Assembly (NCBI GenBank): GCA_900457075.1
Contig: UGYN01000002.1
Coordinates: forward strand, 2,418,001-2,482,000
Direction of reading: 5' to 3'
DNA from: Serratia quinivorans
GTDB taxonomy: Bacteria; Pseudomonadota; Gammaproteobacteria; Enterobacterales; Enterobacteriaceae
Length of the DNA: 64,000 nt
The notes under the pieces were generated by a model. It ran no database searches. It worked only from the letters and a program-made list of their open reading frames with translations, and was not told where the DNA came from. The position numbers and the translations under genes were made by a program. Positions 33,414 through 42,670 of the stretch are shown here, piece by piece (position 1 is the first letter of the stretch; each line of letters opens with the position of its first letter).

Positions 33414-35954
33414 ATGGCTATGGTGTTTATTCCTGCAAGGACGCGGTTTCGTATTCGGCTGTTGAGGGTCTGTATTTGTCTGGCGATGGGGTTTTCCGCG
33501 CAGCTGACTTATGCCGATGACGGTATTCAGTTTAATACCGACGTGCTGGATGTGAATGACCGGAAAAATATCGATCTGAGCCAGTTTTCCCGCAGTGGCT
33601 ACATGATGCCGGGCCGTTATAGCCTGATGGTACATATTAATAAAAATGAGCTGCCGGAACAGAACATCTCTTTCTATCCGCCGGACGATGACCCGAAAGG
33701 CAGCCAAGCCTGTCTGTCACCGACCCTGGTGGATCAACTGGGGCTGAAGGGAGAGGCGCAGAAAGCGCTGACCTGGTGGCACCAGGACGAATGTCTGGAT
33801 ATCTCCAGTTTGAAGGGGATGGAAGCCCGTGGCGATCTGGCCACTGCGGCACTGTACCTGAGCATTCCCCAGGCTTATCTGGAGTACGCCTCGGCGGACT
33901 GGGACCCGCCTTCGCGTTGGGATGAAGGTATTCCCGGGCTGTTGTTTGACTACAACCTTAATGGCCAGACTCAGTACCAGCAGCGGGATGGTTCGCAGAG
34001 CCATAGCTTGAGCGGCAACGGCGTAGCCGGCGCCAACCTGGGTGCCTGGCGGCTGCGCGCCGACTGGCAGGGGCAGCTAAACCGCCAGACTGGTCGCGGG
34101 CAGGGTACCGACCAGCAGTTGGACTGGAGCCGCTATTACGCCTACCGGGCGCTGCCGGCACTGCGTTCGCGGCTGACGCTGGGGGAGGATTACCTCAACT
34201 CCGGCATGTTCGACAGCTTCCGCTTCAGCGGCGCTAGCCTGGTGTCGGACGACAACATGCTGCCGCCGAACCTGCGTGGCTATGCGCCGGAGGTTGCAGG
34301 TGTGGCGAAGACTAATGCCAAGGTGACCATCAGCCAGCAGGGCCGGGTAATTTACGAAACCCAGGTGGCAGCAGGACCGTTCCGCATTCAGGACATCAAC
34401 GATGCGGTGTCCGGCGAACTGGAGGTGCGGGTGGAAGAACAGGACGGCAGCGTGCAGGCATTCAAGATGAACACCGCCAGCATTCCGTACCTGACCCGGC
34501 CGGGCTCAGTGCGCTACAAGTTTGCCGCAGGGCGTCCGTCGGACTGGCAGCATCATACTGACGGCCCGTTGTTCGGCACCGGAGAGTTTTCCTGGGGGGT
34601 GAGCAACGGGTGGTCACTGTACGGCGGTGTGCTGAGCGGTGGCGATTATAACGCGGCGTCGTTGGGTATCGGCCGCGACCTGATGGCGCTGGGAGCGTTG
34701 TCGTTTGACGCCACCCAGTCGCGGGCGCGTTTGCCGCAGCAGGACGGCACGCTGAGCGGCGGCTCATACCGCCTGAGCTATTCGAAGAGCTTTGACGAGT
34801 TGGACAGCCAGGTGACCTTCGCCGGTTACCGCTTCTCGGAACAAGACTTTATGAGCATGAGCGAGTACCTGGATGCACGCCATGAGGGCCGCCGGATGGG
34901 CAATAACAAGGAGATGTACACCATCACCTTTAGCAAGCAGTTCCGCGATGCCGGGGTCAGTTTATATCTGAACTACGACCACCAGACCTACTGGGACCGG
35001 CCGGTGAATGACCGCTATAACCTGATGATGTCGCGTTACTTCGACATCGGCCGGTTCAAGAACCTGAGCCTGTCGCTGTCCGGTTACCGTAACAAATACA
35101 ACGGCAGCAACGACGACGGTATGTACCTGTCGTTGACGATGCCGTGGGGCAGCGGTGCCAACATCAGCTACAACACCGCGGTGAACCGTAACGACACCAC
35201 TCATCGGGTGGGATATTACGACCGGGTTGACGAACACAACAACTACCAGCTGAGCGTGGGCAGTTCGCGCGGCGGCGCCAATCTGAGCGGTTATTACAAC
35301 CACGAGGGTGATCTTGCTCAGATGAGCGCCAACGCCAGCTACCAGGAAGGCAGTTACAGTGCGCTGGGCTTCTCTGCTCAGGGCGGCGCGACGTTGACGA
35401 CTCAAGGCGGCGCACTGCACCGCATCGGCATGCCGGGTGCGACTCGCCTGCTGCTGGACACCGGCGGCGTGGCCGGGGTGCCGGTGCGTGGCTACGGCAG
35501 CACCAGCGACACCAACAGGTTCGGCAAGGCGGTGGTGACGGACGTGAGCAACTACTACCGCAACCAGGCCAGCATTGATCTGAACAAGCTGGGCGATAAC
35601 GCCGAGGCCACCAAATCGGTGGTGCAGGCCACCCTGACCGAGGGCGCGATCGGTTACCGCAAATTTGACGTGATCGCCGGGGAAAAGGCGATGGCGGTGA
35701 TCACCCTGGCAGATGGCAGTACGCCGCCGTTCGGCGCCACGGTGCTGAACGCCAGCAAACAAGAAACAGGGATAGTGAACGACGGCGGTAGCGTTTATCT
35801 GAGCGGCATTCGGGCCGGTGACCGTATGACGGTGCACTGGAGCGGTGCGGCGCAGTGCGCCATCAACCTGCCGAAAGTGCTGCCGGAAAGTACGCTGAGC
35901 AACCTGCTGTTGCCGTGCCAGACGCTGCCGGCGGATGAGTCAGACGCAACCTAA
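33414..35954 (+). CDS. Fimbrial outer-membrane usher
   Basis: Predicted 846-residue usher. Signal peptide (LTYA-DDGIQ), N-terminal chaperone-binding domain (QFNTDVLDVNDRKNIDLSQF), 24-strand barrel, plug, and C-terminal domains ending with a cysteine pair (GAAQCAINLP and LLPCQTLP). The segment DNMLPPNLRGYAPEVAGVAK is a hallmark of the PapC/FimD/MrpC family. It secretes and orders the subunits encoded around it. The frame also opens with TTG three bases earlier; ATG at 33414 is preferred. Confidence 0.92.
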   Translation: MAMVFIPARTRFRIRLLRVCICLAMGFSAQLTYADDGIQFNTDVLDVNDRKNIDLSQFSRSGYMMPGRYSLMVHINKNELPEQNISFYPPDDDPKGSQACLSPTLVDQLGLKGEAQKALTWWHQDECLDISSLKGMEARGDLATAALYLSIPQAYLEYASADWDPPSRWDEGIPGLLFDYNLNGQTQYQQRDGSQSHSLSGNGVAGANLGAWRLRADWQGQLNRQTGRGQGTDQQLDWSRYYAYRALPALRSRLTLGEDYLNSGMFDSFRFSGASLVSDDNMLPPNLRGYAPEVAGVAKTNAKVTISQQGRVIYETQVAAGPFRIQDINDAVSGELEVRVEEQDGSVQAFKMNTASIPYLTRPGSVRYKFAAGRPSDWQHHTDGPLFGTGEFSWGVSNGWSLYGGVLSGGDYNAASLGIGRDLMALGALSFDATQSRARLPQQDGTLSGGSYRLSYSKSFDELDSQVTFAGYRFSEQDFMSMSEYLDARHEGRRMGNNKEMYTITFSKQFRDAGVSLYLNYDHQTYWDRPVNDRYNLMMSRYFDIGRFKNLSLSLSGYRNKYNGSNDDGMYLSLTMPWGSGANISYNTAVNRNDTTHRVGYYDRVDEHNNYQLSVGSSRGGANLSGYYNHEGDLAQMSANASYQEGSYSALGFSAQGGATLTTQGGALHRIGMPGATRLLLDTGGVAGVPVRGYGSTSDTNRFGKAVVTDVSNYYRNQASIDLNKLGDNAEATKSVVQATLTEGAIGYRKFDVIAGEKAMAVITLADGSTPPFGATVLNASKQETGIVNDGGSVYLSGIRAGDRMTVHWSGAAQCAINLPKVLPESTLSNLLLPCQTLPADESDAT

Positions 35955-35993
35955 GCGCAGACACCCTATTTGAATCAGCAAGAGAGATTTTTT

Positions 35994-36752
35994 ATGAAAA
36001 CGCATTTTGTCATCAACAAACAGTGCCTGACCACCGCCACCCTGCTGGGCGCATTGTTGGCCCCGCAGGCGCAGGCAGCGATAGCGCTGGACCGCACTCG
36101 GGTGATTTTTGACGGCGGCCAGAACTCGGTCAGCCTGAACATCAGCAACCAGAACAAACAGCTGCCGTACCTGGCGCAGGCTTGGCTGGAAGACGAGCAG
36201 GGCACCAAAATTCAGAGTCCGCTGGTGGTGCTGCCACCGGTACAGCGCGTTGAGCCGGGCAAGCCGAGCCAGGTGAAAATCCAGGCGCTGCCGGCGGCCA
36301 AACAGCTGCCGCAGGACCGCGAGACGCTGTACTACTTCAACCTGCGGGAAATCCCGCCGAAGAGCGACAAGCCGAACACCCTGCAGATAGCGTTGCAGAC
36401 GCGCATCAAGCTGTTCTACCGCCCGGCGGCGATCGCACCGCAGCAGAACGCAGCGCCCTGGCAGGAGAAGCTGACGCTGAGCAAGCAGGGCGACAAGTAC
36501 CAGGTAAATAACCCGACGCCGTATTACATCACGATAGTCGATGCCAGCAGCAAGAAAGGCGCGGAAGGGGTGAAGGGGTTTGAGCCGCTGATGGTGCCGC
36601 CAAAGGGCAATATATCGCTGGGCGTCAGCGCCACCGCGCTCGGTAGTAGCCCGGTGCTGACCTACATCAACGACTACGGCGGCCGTCCGCCGCTGACCTT
36701 TAACTGCAGCGGCGGCAGTTGTCAGGTGGTGCCGGAGAAAGACAAGTCATAA
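35994..36752 (+). CDS. Periplasmic fimbrial chaperone
   Basis: Predicted 252-residue PapD-type chaperone with a signal peptide (QAQA-AIALDRTRVIF). Conserved features: the early Arg in DRTRVIF, the subunit-binding Lys in TRIKLFYRP, and the ETLYYFNLREIPPKS family signature just before the F1-G1 region, whose short form marks the FGS subclass. A C-terminal cysteine pair (FNCSGGSCQ) is present. It folds the pilins of this operon by donor-strand complementation and hands them to the usher. The gene begins 39 bp after the usher. Confidence 0.92.
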   Translation: MKTHFVINKQCLTTATLLGALLAPQAQAAIALDRTRVIFDGGQNSVSLNISNQNKQLPYLAQAWLEDEQGTKIQSPLVVLPPVQRVEPGKPSQVKIQALPAAKQLPQDRETLYYFNLREIPPKSDKPNTLQIALQTRIKLFYRPAAIAPQQNAAPWQEKLTLSKQGDKYQVNNPTPYYITIVDASSKKGAEGVKGFEPLMVPPKGNISLGVSATALGSSPVLTYINDYGGRPPLTFNCSGGSCQVVPEKDKS

Positions 36753-36790
36753 AGCCGTAAGTCAGGGGCAGGTGAACAGGAGGAAAGGCT

Positions 36791-37453
36791 ATGCAACGAA
36801 TAAGCAAAAAATGGAGTCAACACCTGCCGGGTTACCGCGACTGGCAGTACTACGGCACCCTGGGTGCATTGGCGCTGATGGCCCCGATCACACTTGGCAC
36901 GCTGCTGCTGTTGCTGCCGAATGCTCACGGGCAGGCGGTGGATAATTGGTATACCGACGGCGCTAACGGCGTGCTGCAGGTACGCGGTGCATTGACCGAG
37001 AGCGCCTGTCGGCTGGAGATGAGCAGTGCGCGCCAGGATATTCAACTGGGCGAGACCGGCACCGGCCGGCTGCAAAACGTTGGTGACCGGGGCACGCCGG
37101 TGGGTTTTGAACTGCGTTTGCAGGATTGTCTGCGCAGCCCGGCGGGCAGCCGCGACAGCCGCACCGGTGCGCTGACCTGGGCGGCGCAGCAGCCGGCGGT
37201 GACGGTAAGCTTCAGCGCCCCGGCGGACGTTAACAATCCGCAACTGGTGAAGGTGCAGGGCGTCTCCGGGCTGGCATTGCGAATGACCGATCCGTTGGGG
37301 CAGGATGTGCGGCTGGGTAGCCGCGGACAACCGCTGCTGCTGACGCCGGGGCAGAACACGCTGGCGTACCATGTGGCGCCGGAACGCACCCGCACGCCGC
37401 TGGTGGCGGGCGCTTATTCGGCTTCGGTAGATTTTCGGTTGAGTTATGACTGA
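36791..37453 (+). CDS. Minor fimbrial subunit with long leader
   Basis: Predicted 220-residue pilin. The leader is unusually long (about 48 residues before AHGQA-VDNW) with a basic start before the hydrophobic stretch. The mature part has GVLQVRGALTESACRLEM, a second cysteine in LQDCLRSP, and the SVDFRLSYD ending. Its place after the chaperone corresponds to mrpE in Proteus. It may be an adaptor near the tip. Confidence 0.8.
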   Translation: MQRISKKWSQHLPGYRDWQYYGTLGALALMAPITLGTLLLLLPNAHGQAVDNWYTDGANGVLQVRGALTESACRLEMSSARQDIQLGETGTGRLQNVGDRGTPVGFELRLQDCLRSPAGSRDSRTGALTWAAQQPAVTVSFSAPADVNNPQLVKVQGVSGLALRMTDPLGQDVRLGSRGQPLLLTPGQNTLAYHVAPERTRTPLVAGAYSASVDFRLSYD

Positions 37454-37492
37454 TGGTGTTATGGCGATTTTATTTCAGGGAGGAATAGAGTG

Positions 37493-38303
37493 ATGAACTA
37501 CTACCTGTTGGTATTTTCTCTTGTTAGTGGCGTTACCTCTGCATCGCAATATCCGATTGTTACTTCGGTCCAAACGAAAATAATGTCATCAAAGACGGCC
37601 AACTATACAGGCACCTTTAGCGTAATGGATATTGGTGCGGCGGCTGATGTTCCGGTACCGGCGGGTTGGACGGTGGGTATAGCCCATCGTCACGACGCTT
37701 TTCCTGGCGGCATTGATGTGGTGAGAATGAAGGGGGCTTCCGATGCTTGCGATTCTTATGGATGCTCTATCATTGCACAAAGCAATATGACGTTGGGGCA
37801 AGCGGCAATGTCGGCATATCGAAAATGGGGAGTTAATAGCTTTTCGATAGATCATTCCGGGGAAGGAAATGGCGGGGAATGTATAGGTTTTTTAGCCTCG
37901 GCCACACCCAATAGTTCTCATTGGGGGGGGGGCAATCATGCCGCCGGGAAGTTGCATTTACGCCCCTCCGGGCCAGGACTGGTGCAAAATCATTACGCCG
38001 GAGATAACCTTTAATCACGGCGTACTGAGCTTCAGTGATGCGGCGGGGCACAGTCGTTCAACGCAGGTAAATATTAACTGCACCGTAGGCACCACCGTTA
38101 AACTTCGCCTGTTAAATAATGAATCCTTTATAGATCTGAAAAATGGTCTTCGAGGCGATATCTTTATAGAAGGGAAACCCCCGACCGTTAATCTAAAACT
38201 CCAGACTGGAAATAACACGGTCAATATGAGCGACAAACTGAGCGGTGAAATAAAACCAGGCTCATTCTATGGTGCTAGCGTGCTTGTTATAGAGCCGATT
38301 TGA
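37493..38303 (+). CDS. MrpH-like two-domain tip adhesin with G10 tract (frame shifts at the tract)
   Basis: Two overlapping frames meet at a run of ten G (37923-37932); with nine, one protein of about 269 residues is read. The N-terminal receptor-binding domain matches the plan of Proteus MrpH: a His-x-His pair (H65, H67 in GIAHRH), a third His (H121 in DHSGEG), then ECIGFLASATPNSS and PPGSCIYAPPGQDWC. In MrpH three such histidines hold a Zn ion needed for adhesion. The C-terminal pilin domain begins near ITPEITFNHG. As written the protein stops after the first domain and cannot join a fimbria. A G10 tract could be a phase-variation switch or a base-call error. Confidence 0.78.
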
Positions 38304-38396
38304 TGCCAGACAGGGAGCCACTTCATTAGGATAAATGAAAGGGTACTTCCGGATTAAGATAATGCATAAGTGCTGAAGGGTAGGGTGGAAAATAAA

Positions 38397-38903
38397 ATGG
38401 ATAAGATGAAATATTCTATTCTTGATTTTTGTATTATTTTCGCGGCCGTTTGCTTTTTCGCCGCGTTCAGTATGGGTAGCCGTGCTGCTACGCCCATCAA
38501 TATTTCTGGCACTATTATGGCGCCACCGCCCTGCGTAATTAACGGCGAAAAAACCATTATGGTGGATTTTGGTGAAAATGTGGTGATTTCACGCATTGAT
38601 GGCAGTAATTACCTGACAACCATCAAGTACACGCTCGAGTGCAAAGAGCAGACAAAAAATGCCATGAAGCTGATGATTGCCGGTACCGCAGCGGGATTTA
38701 ACAGTGATCTTATACAGACTTTTCGAACAGATCTGGGAATTGCGCTGAAACAAAATGGCCAGCCGCTCCGGGTCAACCAGTGGATGAATTTTAATTACCC
38801 GGAACAACCCGTATTGCAGGCGGTACCGGTGAAAAAACCTGGCGCGGATCTGCCGACGGGCGGATTTTTCGCCGGAGCGACCTTAAAGGTGGACTATCAG
38901 TGA
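38397..38903 (+). CDS. Minor fimbrial subunit
   Basis: Predicted 168-residue pilin. Signal peptide (GSRA-ATPIN), short donor strand, GTIMAPPPCVINGEKTIMVDFGENV typical of MrpF/MrpG/PapK-like adaptors, second cysteine in LECKEQ, and end ATLKVDYQ. The ATG at 38397 has a GGTGGA site; the GTG at 38370 would add nine residues. It is a close paralogue of the next gene (shared INDG/INGE...VDFGE...V..VDG.NYL pattern) and overlaps it by 4 bp. Confidence 0.82.
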   Translation: MDKMKYSILDFCIIFAAVCFFAAFSMGSRAATPINISGTIMAPPPCVINGEKTIMVDFGENVVISRIDGSNYLTTIKYTLECKEQTKNAMKLMIAGTAAGFNSDLIQTFRTDLGIALKQNGQPLRVNQWMNFNYPEQPVLQAVPVKKPGADLPTGGFFAGATLKVDYQ

Positions 38904-39391
38904 ATAAAAAATACGCGATATTCGCCTTGCTGGCTGCCGTATCGACTTTATCGGTAACGCTGCCCATTCAGGCGATAGAGATACTTTTTAACGGTCGTTT
39001 AGTTCAGGCCCCAGCCTGTGAGATCAACGATGGCCGCGCGATTGACGTTAATTTTGGCGAGCGGGTGGGGGTCAGCAAGGTGGATGGCGTCAATTATTTG
39101 CAAACCATTGATTATCGGGTCACCTGCCAGCCGGGGGCGACCACCCTGGAGTTGGGCCTAAGCGTCGTTGGGCCGCCAACGGCTTTTGACGGTGCGGCAT
39201 TGCAAACCAATGTGGCTGATTTGGGTATTCGGCTGCTGCAAAATGGGCAACCGTTGCAGGTGAATCATCGCATCGTTATCGATCCAAAGAACCCGCCGCA
39301 CTTGCAGGCGGTGCCGGTAAAAAAGGCCGGCGTTGGGTTGCCGGAGGGCGTATTTGAAGTGACGGCAACGCTCTTGGCCGACTATCAATAG
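38900..39391 (+). CDS. Minor fimbrial subunit, paralogue of previous gene
   Basis: Predicted 163 residues, start GTG overlapping the previous stop (GTGA), so translationally coupled. Signal peptide (PIQA-IEILF), pilin core RLVQAPACEINDGRAIDVNFGERVGVSKVDGVNYLQTIDY, second Cys in VTCQPG, end ATLLADYQ. The tandem pair with the gene before suggests duplication inside the operon; the two may be consecutive tip-fibrillum adaptors. Confidence 0.82.
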   Translation: MNKKYAIFALLAAVSTLSVTLPIQAIEILFNGRLVQAPACEINDGRAIDVNFGERVGVSKVDGVNYLQTIDYRVTCQPGATTLELGLSVVGPPTAFDGAALQTNVADLGIRLLQNGQPLQVNHRIVIDPKNPPHLQAVPVKKAGVGLPEGVFEVTATLLADYQ

Positions 39392-39399
39392 GAGGAGTC

Positions 39400-39942
39400 A
39401 TGCGGATCATCAGAAACCTGTCCCCCAGCCTGCTGGCCGGCTGGATGATTGCTGTGAGCATACAGCTTGCTGCTGCGGCAAGTAATAACCTGAAACTGCA
39501 CGGCGCCCTGGTGGCGGAGCCCTGCACGTTACAACCTGGGGATGAAAGTATCGAACTGGATTTTGGCACTCTGGTGGATAAATATTTATATAAAAATCAG
39601 CGAACGCACAGCAAGACTATTCAGTTACGGCTGGCGGATTGTGACACCAGCTTGGGCAAAACGGTGAAGGTCAGTTTCGGTGGTGCTGAAAGTGTGGCAT
39701 TACCCGGCCTGTTGGCGCTGGACGTCGGCAGCCAGGCACAGGGCGTCGCTGTCGGTTTTGAAACGCCGCAGGGCCAACCGCTGCCGTTAAACCGCTGGAG
39801 TCAGGACAGCACATTGACCAGCGGCAATAATATTGTCGCCATGCAGGCCTATGTACAGGCCGAACCTGCCGCTATAGCCAATAAAACTCTTCAACTGGGG
39901 ACATTTTCTGCAGTGGCGACTTTTGCATTGTACTATGAGTGA
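39400..39942 (+). CDS. Minor fimbrial subunit
   Basis: Predicted 180-residue pilin. Signal peptide (LAAAA-SNNLK), GALVAEPCTLQPGDESIELDFGTLVDKYLY at the first cysteine, second Cys in LADCDTS, end FALYYE. The VDKYLYKNQRTHSKTI segment is typical of MrpG/PapF-type tip pilins that link an adhesin to the fibre. It starts 8 bp after the previous gene and lies 6 bp before a second adhesin. Confidence 0.82.
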   Translation: MRIIRNLSPSLLAGWMIAVSIQLAAAASNNLKLHGALVAEPCTLQPGDESIELDFGTLVDKYLYKNQRTHSKTIQLRLADCDTSLGKTVKVSFGGAESVALPGLLALDVGSQAQGVAVGFETPQGQPLPLNRWSQDSTLTSGNNIVAMQAYVQAEPAAIANKTLQLGTFSAVATFALYYE

Positions 39943-39948
39943 ATTGAT

Positions 39949-40812
39949 ATGAGTAACAAGATAAGTGTTGGCAGTGGCTTACGGACTATATTGGGCTTTC
40001 TATTCGTGCTTTCTTTGATGCTTTTGTCAAAGAATTCTAAAGCATATCAAACCAATATTGAATGGGATTTACGGGGTGACGATTTATATTACGTAATTAC
40101 CTCTGCGGACAGCCTAGGCGGTAATTCAAGATATTATAAATGTGGCAACAAATTCCAAAGTGGTAAGTGCTATGTATTTTTAACTTTAGACGCAGCTTTT
40201 GGGATTGAGAAATATACGCAATGGAAAGATTATCAATATGCTTTATGGGGTGATCAGACCGCCACATCGATTATCAAAGAGTGGAGCTATAATTCATTGC
40301 CGAGAAGCGGCGTTATTCGCAACTGGTTTGATCATGTTGCCAATGGGCGAAAATGTATATATTTATTCACCAGCAGTGATATTAATGGTGGCTTGAATAT
40401 GTTCGGCAACTCTTGCAGCGGTAGTATAACACCGCCACCCATTGAGCCCCCTTTGCCGCCGTTGTCATGTGCGGTTAAAGGGAATATTGATTTGGCGCAC
40501 GGCATATTAAATCAAGATAATGTCAATGGTAATACCAAGAGCGTTTACGCACAGGTTAGCTGCAATCGTGAGGCGACTGTAAAAATAACCGCATTGGCGA
40601 ACGATGGCGGTGATGTCGTGACATTGCGCGCGGACGGCAGCCTGAAAACAAAACTGCAGGTGAATAATATTGCAGGCGCGACCGGGGCGACGGTACGGGT
40701 GCCGGGCAGCAATGGCACCTCAGTTATTTTTTCATCGACGTTAAGCAGTAATGGCAATGTGGCTGCCGGTGATTTCTCTGCTTCTGCCGTGGCGGTGGTA
40801 GCGATACTGTAA
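39949..40812 (+). CDS. Second two-domain fimbrial adhesin with Pro-rich linker
   Basis: Predicted 287 residues. Signal peptide (to about residue 32, KNSKA-YQTN). The N-terminal ~125-residue domain is rich in Tyr, Trp and Asp with four cysteines (YKCGNK, GKCYVF, RKCIYL, NSCSGS) and resembles no adhesin I know. A linker SGSITPPPIEPPLPPL (about 157-172) leads to a C-terminal pilin-like domain (SCAVKGNIDLAHG..., ending AVVAIL). The linker is a possible O-glycosylation site, which matters because an oligosaccharyltransferase gene follows. As last structural gene it is likely a tip adhesin, alternative or additional to the MrpH-like one. Confidence 0.75.
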   Translation: MSNKISVGSGLRTILGFLFVLSLMLLSKNSKAYQTNIEWDLRGDDLYYVITSADSLGGNSRYYKCGNKFQSGKCYVFLTLDAAFGIEKYTQWKDYQYALWGDQTATSIIKEWSYNSLPRSGVIRNWFDHVANGRKCIYLFTSSDINGGLNMFGNSCSGSITPPPIEPPLPPLSCAVKGNIDLAHGILNQDNVNGNTKSVYAQVSCNREATVKITALANDGGDVVTLRADGSLKTKLQVNNIAGATGATVRVPGSNGTSVIFSSTLSSNGNVAAGDFSASAVAVVAIL

Positions 40813-40935
40813 TTTACCATTAATTTTTATATCTCAGGTTTTTTCAGCGTCGACGATGCAGGTAATGGATATTCAATTTTTTTAACTTTTATCAAAAATA
40901 AAATCATAGATTAACAATATTCTTTGGTTATACCG

Positions 40936-42642
40936 ATGAAAACAATACGTGCAGTGAAAAATTATTTTCTGATTATTATTTCTGGACTAGGGTTCGGATT
41001 AGCTATGCACCTTTACCTGCCCAATATGGGAGGGATGGGTTTAGCACTGCCGCAAAATATTCTCGGCTGGAGCATGATGGCACTGCTTAGCCTGATGATC
41101 TGGTTGGGCATTTTGTTCAACCAACGGAAAATCATAACCACACCGACGACAAAATTATTTTTTGTCGCCCTGATGCTGTTGGCTGTTCCATTGCTTTATA
41201 CCCGTCCTGAATGGCGGGAGGCAGCGCTTTGGCGTTGGGCAGGGTTATTCGCCGGATGGGTTTTCTATTTTTCGTGGCTGCAAGCTGAGCTATCACCACG
41301 AGCGCGTTATTGGCTGCTTTGCACCATTTTGCTGGCGGTGACGGCACAGGCATTCATGGCATTAGCGCAGCTGTTTGGCTTTGGAGGCTGGGTCCCGTAT
41401 CCGCTGATTGCCGGTCGCCCTTATGGAGTATTCCAGCAGGTGAATCTGTTGGCCAGTTTTATGGCTACCGGGCTGGCGTTGGCGCTGACGTTGTTTTTAT
41501 TGCCCGGTTTTAACCTGCGGGCGCGGTGCCATGAAAAGTGGCGACTGGGCGTATTGTGCCTGCTATTGACGGTTCTTCCTGCCTTGCTGGTTTGGTTGCA
41601 TTCGCGTATAGGCTGGTTGAGCGGCGGTGCGGTTGCCCTGTTGTTCATTGCGGCATATGCCAAGAAATACCCGCAGCGCAGCGGTGTTGCGGCGTTCCTG
41701 ATGTTGCTTGGTCTGGTGACGGGCATGGTGGTGGCCTGGAGTGGTCAGGTTGGCGCGGTGAGTCATGCGGGATCAGACAGCGCGCGCGGCATCATGTTGA
41801 ACGCGACGTTGGCGATGATCGCAGAAAAACCGTTGGCCGGATGGGGGTATGGCGGTTTTGAGTACAGTTTCCAGCACTTTCGCGCCGCATTAGGGGAATC
41901 GACACTGGGGGTGGGGGTGGCTACTCATCCCCATAACGAAATTTTGTTGTGGTGGGTTGAAGGGGGTGGGCTTGGGCTGATTGGCATGTTGCTGTTTTTG
42001 CTTGCCGGGTTGCGGTTGGCGGGTAAAGCCTGGCGACGTTACAGCCAGCGGGCTGACTCGCCTGACCGAGGTGTGGCGCTGGCGCTTTGTTTTGCCTTGT
42101 TGCCGATAGCTTTACATACCCAGACTGAGTATCCGTTTTATTTATCGACGCTGCATTGGATCATTTTCCTGCTGCTGTTGGCGCTGTTGGATCGTCAGGC
42201 CGCTGTAGTTCATGAGCGTAACGCGTTAAGCGGGGTTGGCCGGAGAGCTCTCGTTATTCTGGCGCCGATCGGATCTCTGATCGCCCTGATCGTGATGCTG
42301 GTCGGGTTACCGGGCGGGCTTACGCTAACGCGCGCAGAACAGAGCCAATTTACTGATATGCATGCCGCAGAGGCTATGCCACCTGCTGTTCGTTGGCTCC
42401 ATGCGGAACGTTGGGCATTTGACCAACAGGTCTACGCGCTGCTGTTATTCAATCAAACGCAGGATGAAAAGCTTTTGTCCGCTTATGCGCTTTGGGCTAA
42501 TGAGTATTTGAAGAAACATATTGATAGAAATATCTATGTCACTTTGTATTTGATATTGAAGCATCAGGGGAAAGATATTCCGGCGGATAATTTACGCCGG
42601 GAAGCCATAGTATTTTTCCCGGACGACAGTAGGTTTAAATAA
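40936..42642 (+). CDS. PglL/Wzy-type O-oligosaccharyltransferase
   Basis: Predicted 568-residue inner-membrane protein with about twelve membrane helices. It has the PglL-type features: PYGVFQQVNLLASFMATGL after helix 5-6, the large periplasmic loop with THPHNEILLWWVEGGGLG (the HNE-W motif of Wzy_C ligases), and a C-terminal extension (about 460-568) resembling Wzy_C_2. PglL enzymes move lipid-linked glycan onto Ser/Thr of pilins and other periplasmic proteins; WaaL and Wzy relatives act on LPS or O-antigen instead. Its place 124 bp after the last fimbrial gene and directly before the LuxR gene makes a fimbrial target likely but unproven. Confidence 0.8.
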   Translation: MKTIRAVKNYFLIIISGLGFGLAMHLYLPNMGGMGLALPQNILGWSMMALLSLMIWLGILFNQRKIITTPTTKLFFVALMLLAVPLLYTRPEWREAALWRWAGLFAGWVFYFSWLQAELSPRARYWLLCTILLAVTAQAFMALAQLFGFGGWVPYPLIAGRPYGVFQQVNLLASFMATGLALALTLFLLPGFNLRARCHEKWRLGVLCLLLTVLPALLVWLHSRIGWLSGGAVALLFIAAYAKKYPQRSGVAAFLMLLGLVTGMVVAWSGQVGAVSHAGSDSARGIMLNATLAMIAEKPLAGWGYGGFEYSFQHFRAALGESTLGVGVATHPHNEILLWWVEGGGLGLIGMLLFLLAGLRLAGKAWRRYSQRADSPDRGVALALCFALLPIALHTQTEYPFYLSTLHWIIFLLLLALLDRQAAVVHERNALSGVGRRALVILAPIGSLIALIVMLVGLPGGLTLTRAEQSQFTDMHAAEAMPPAVRWLHAERWAFDQQVYALLLFNQTQDEKLLSAYALWANEYLKKHIDRNIYVTLYLILKHQGKDIPADNLRREAIVFFPDDSRFK

Positions 42643-42670
42643 CCAGGAGCGCGATTAAAAAGGAGTGAAA

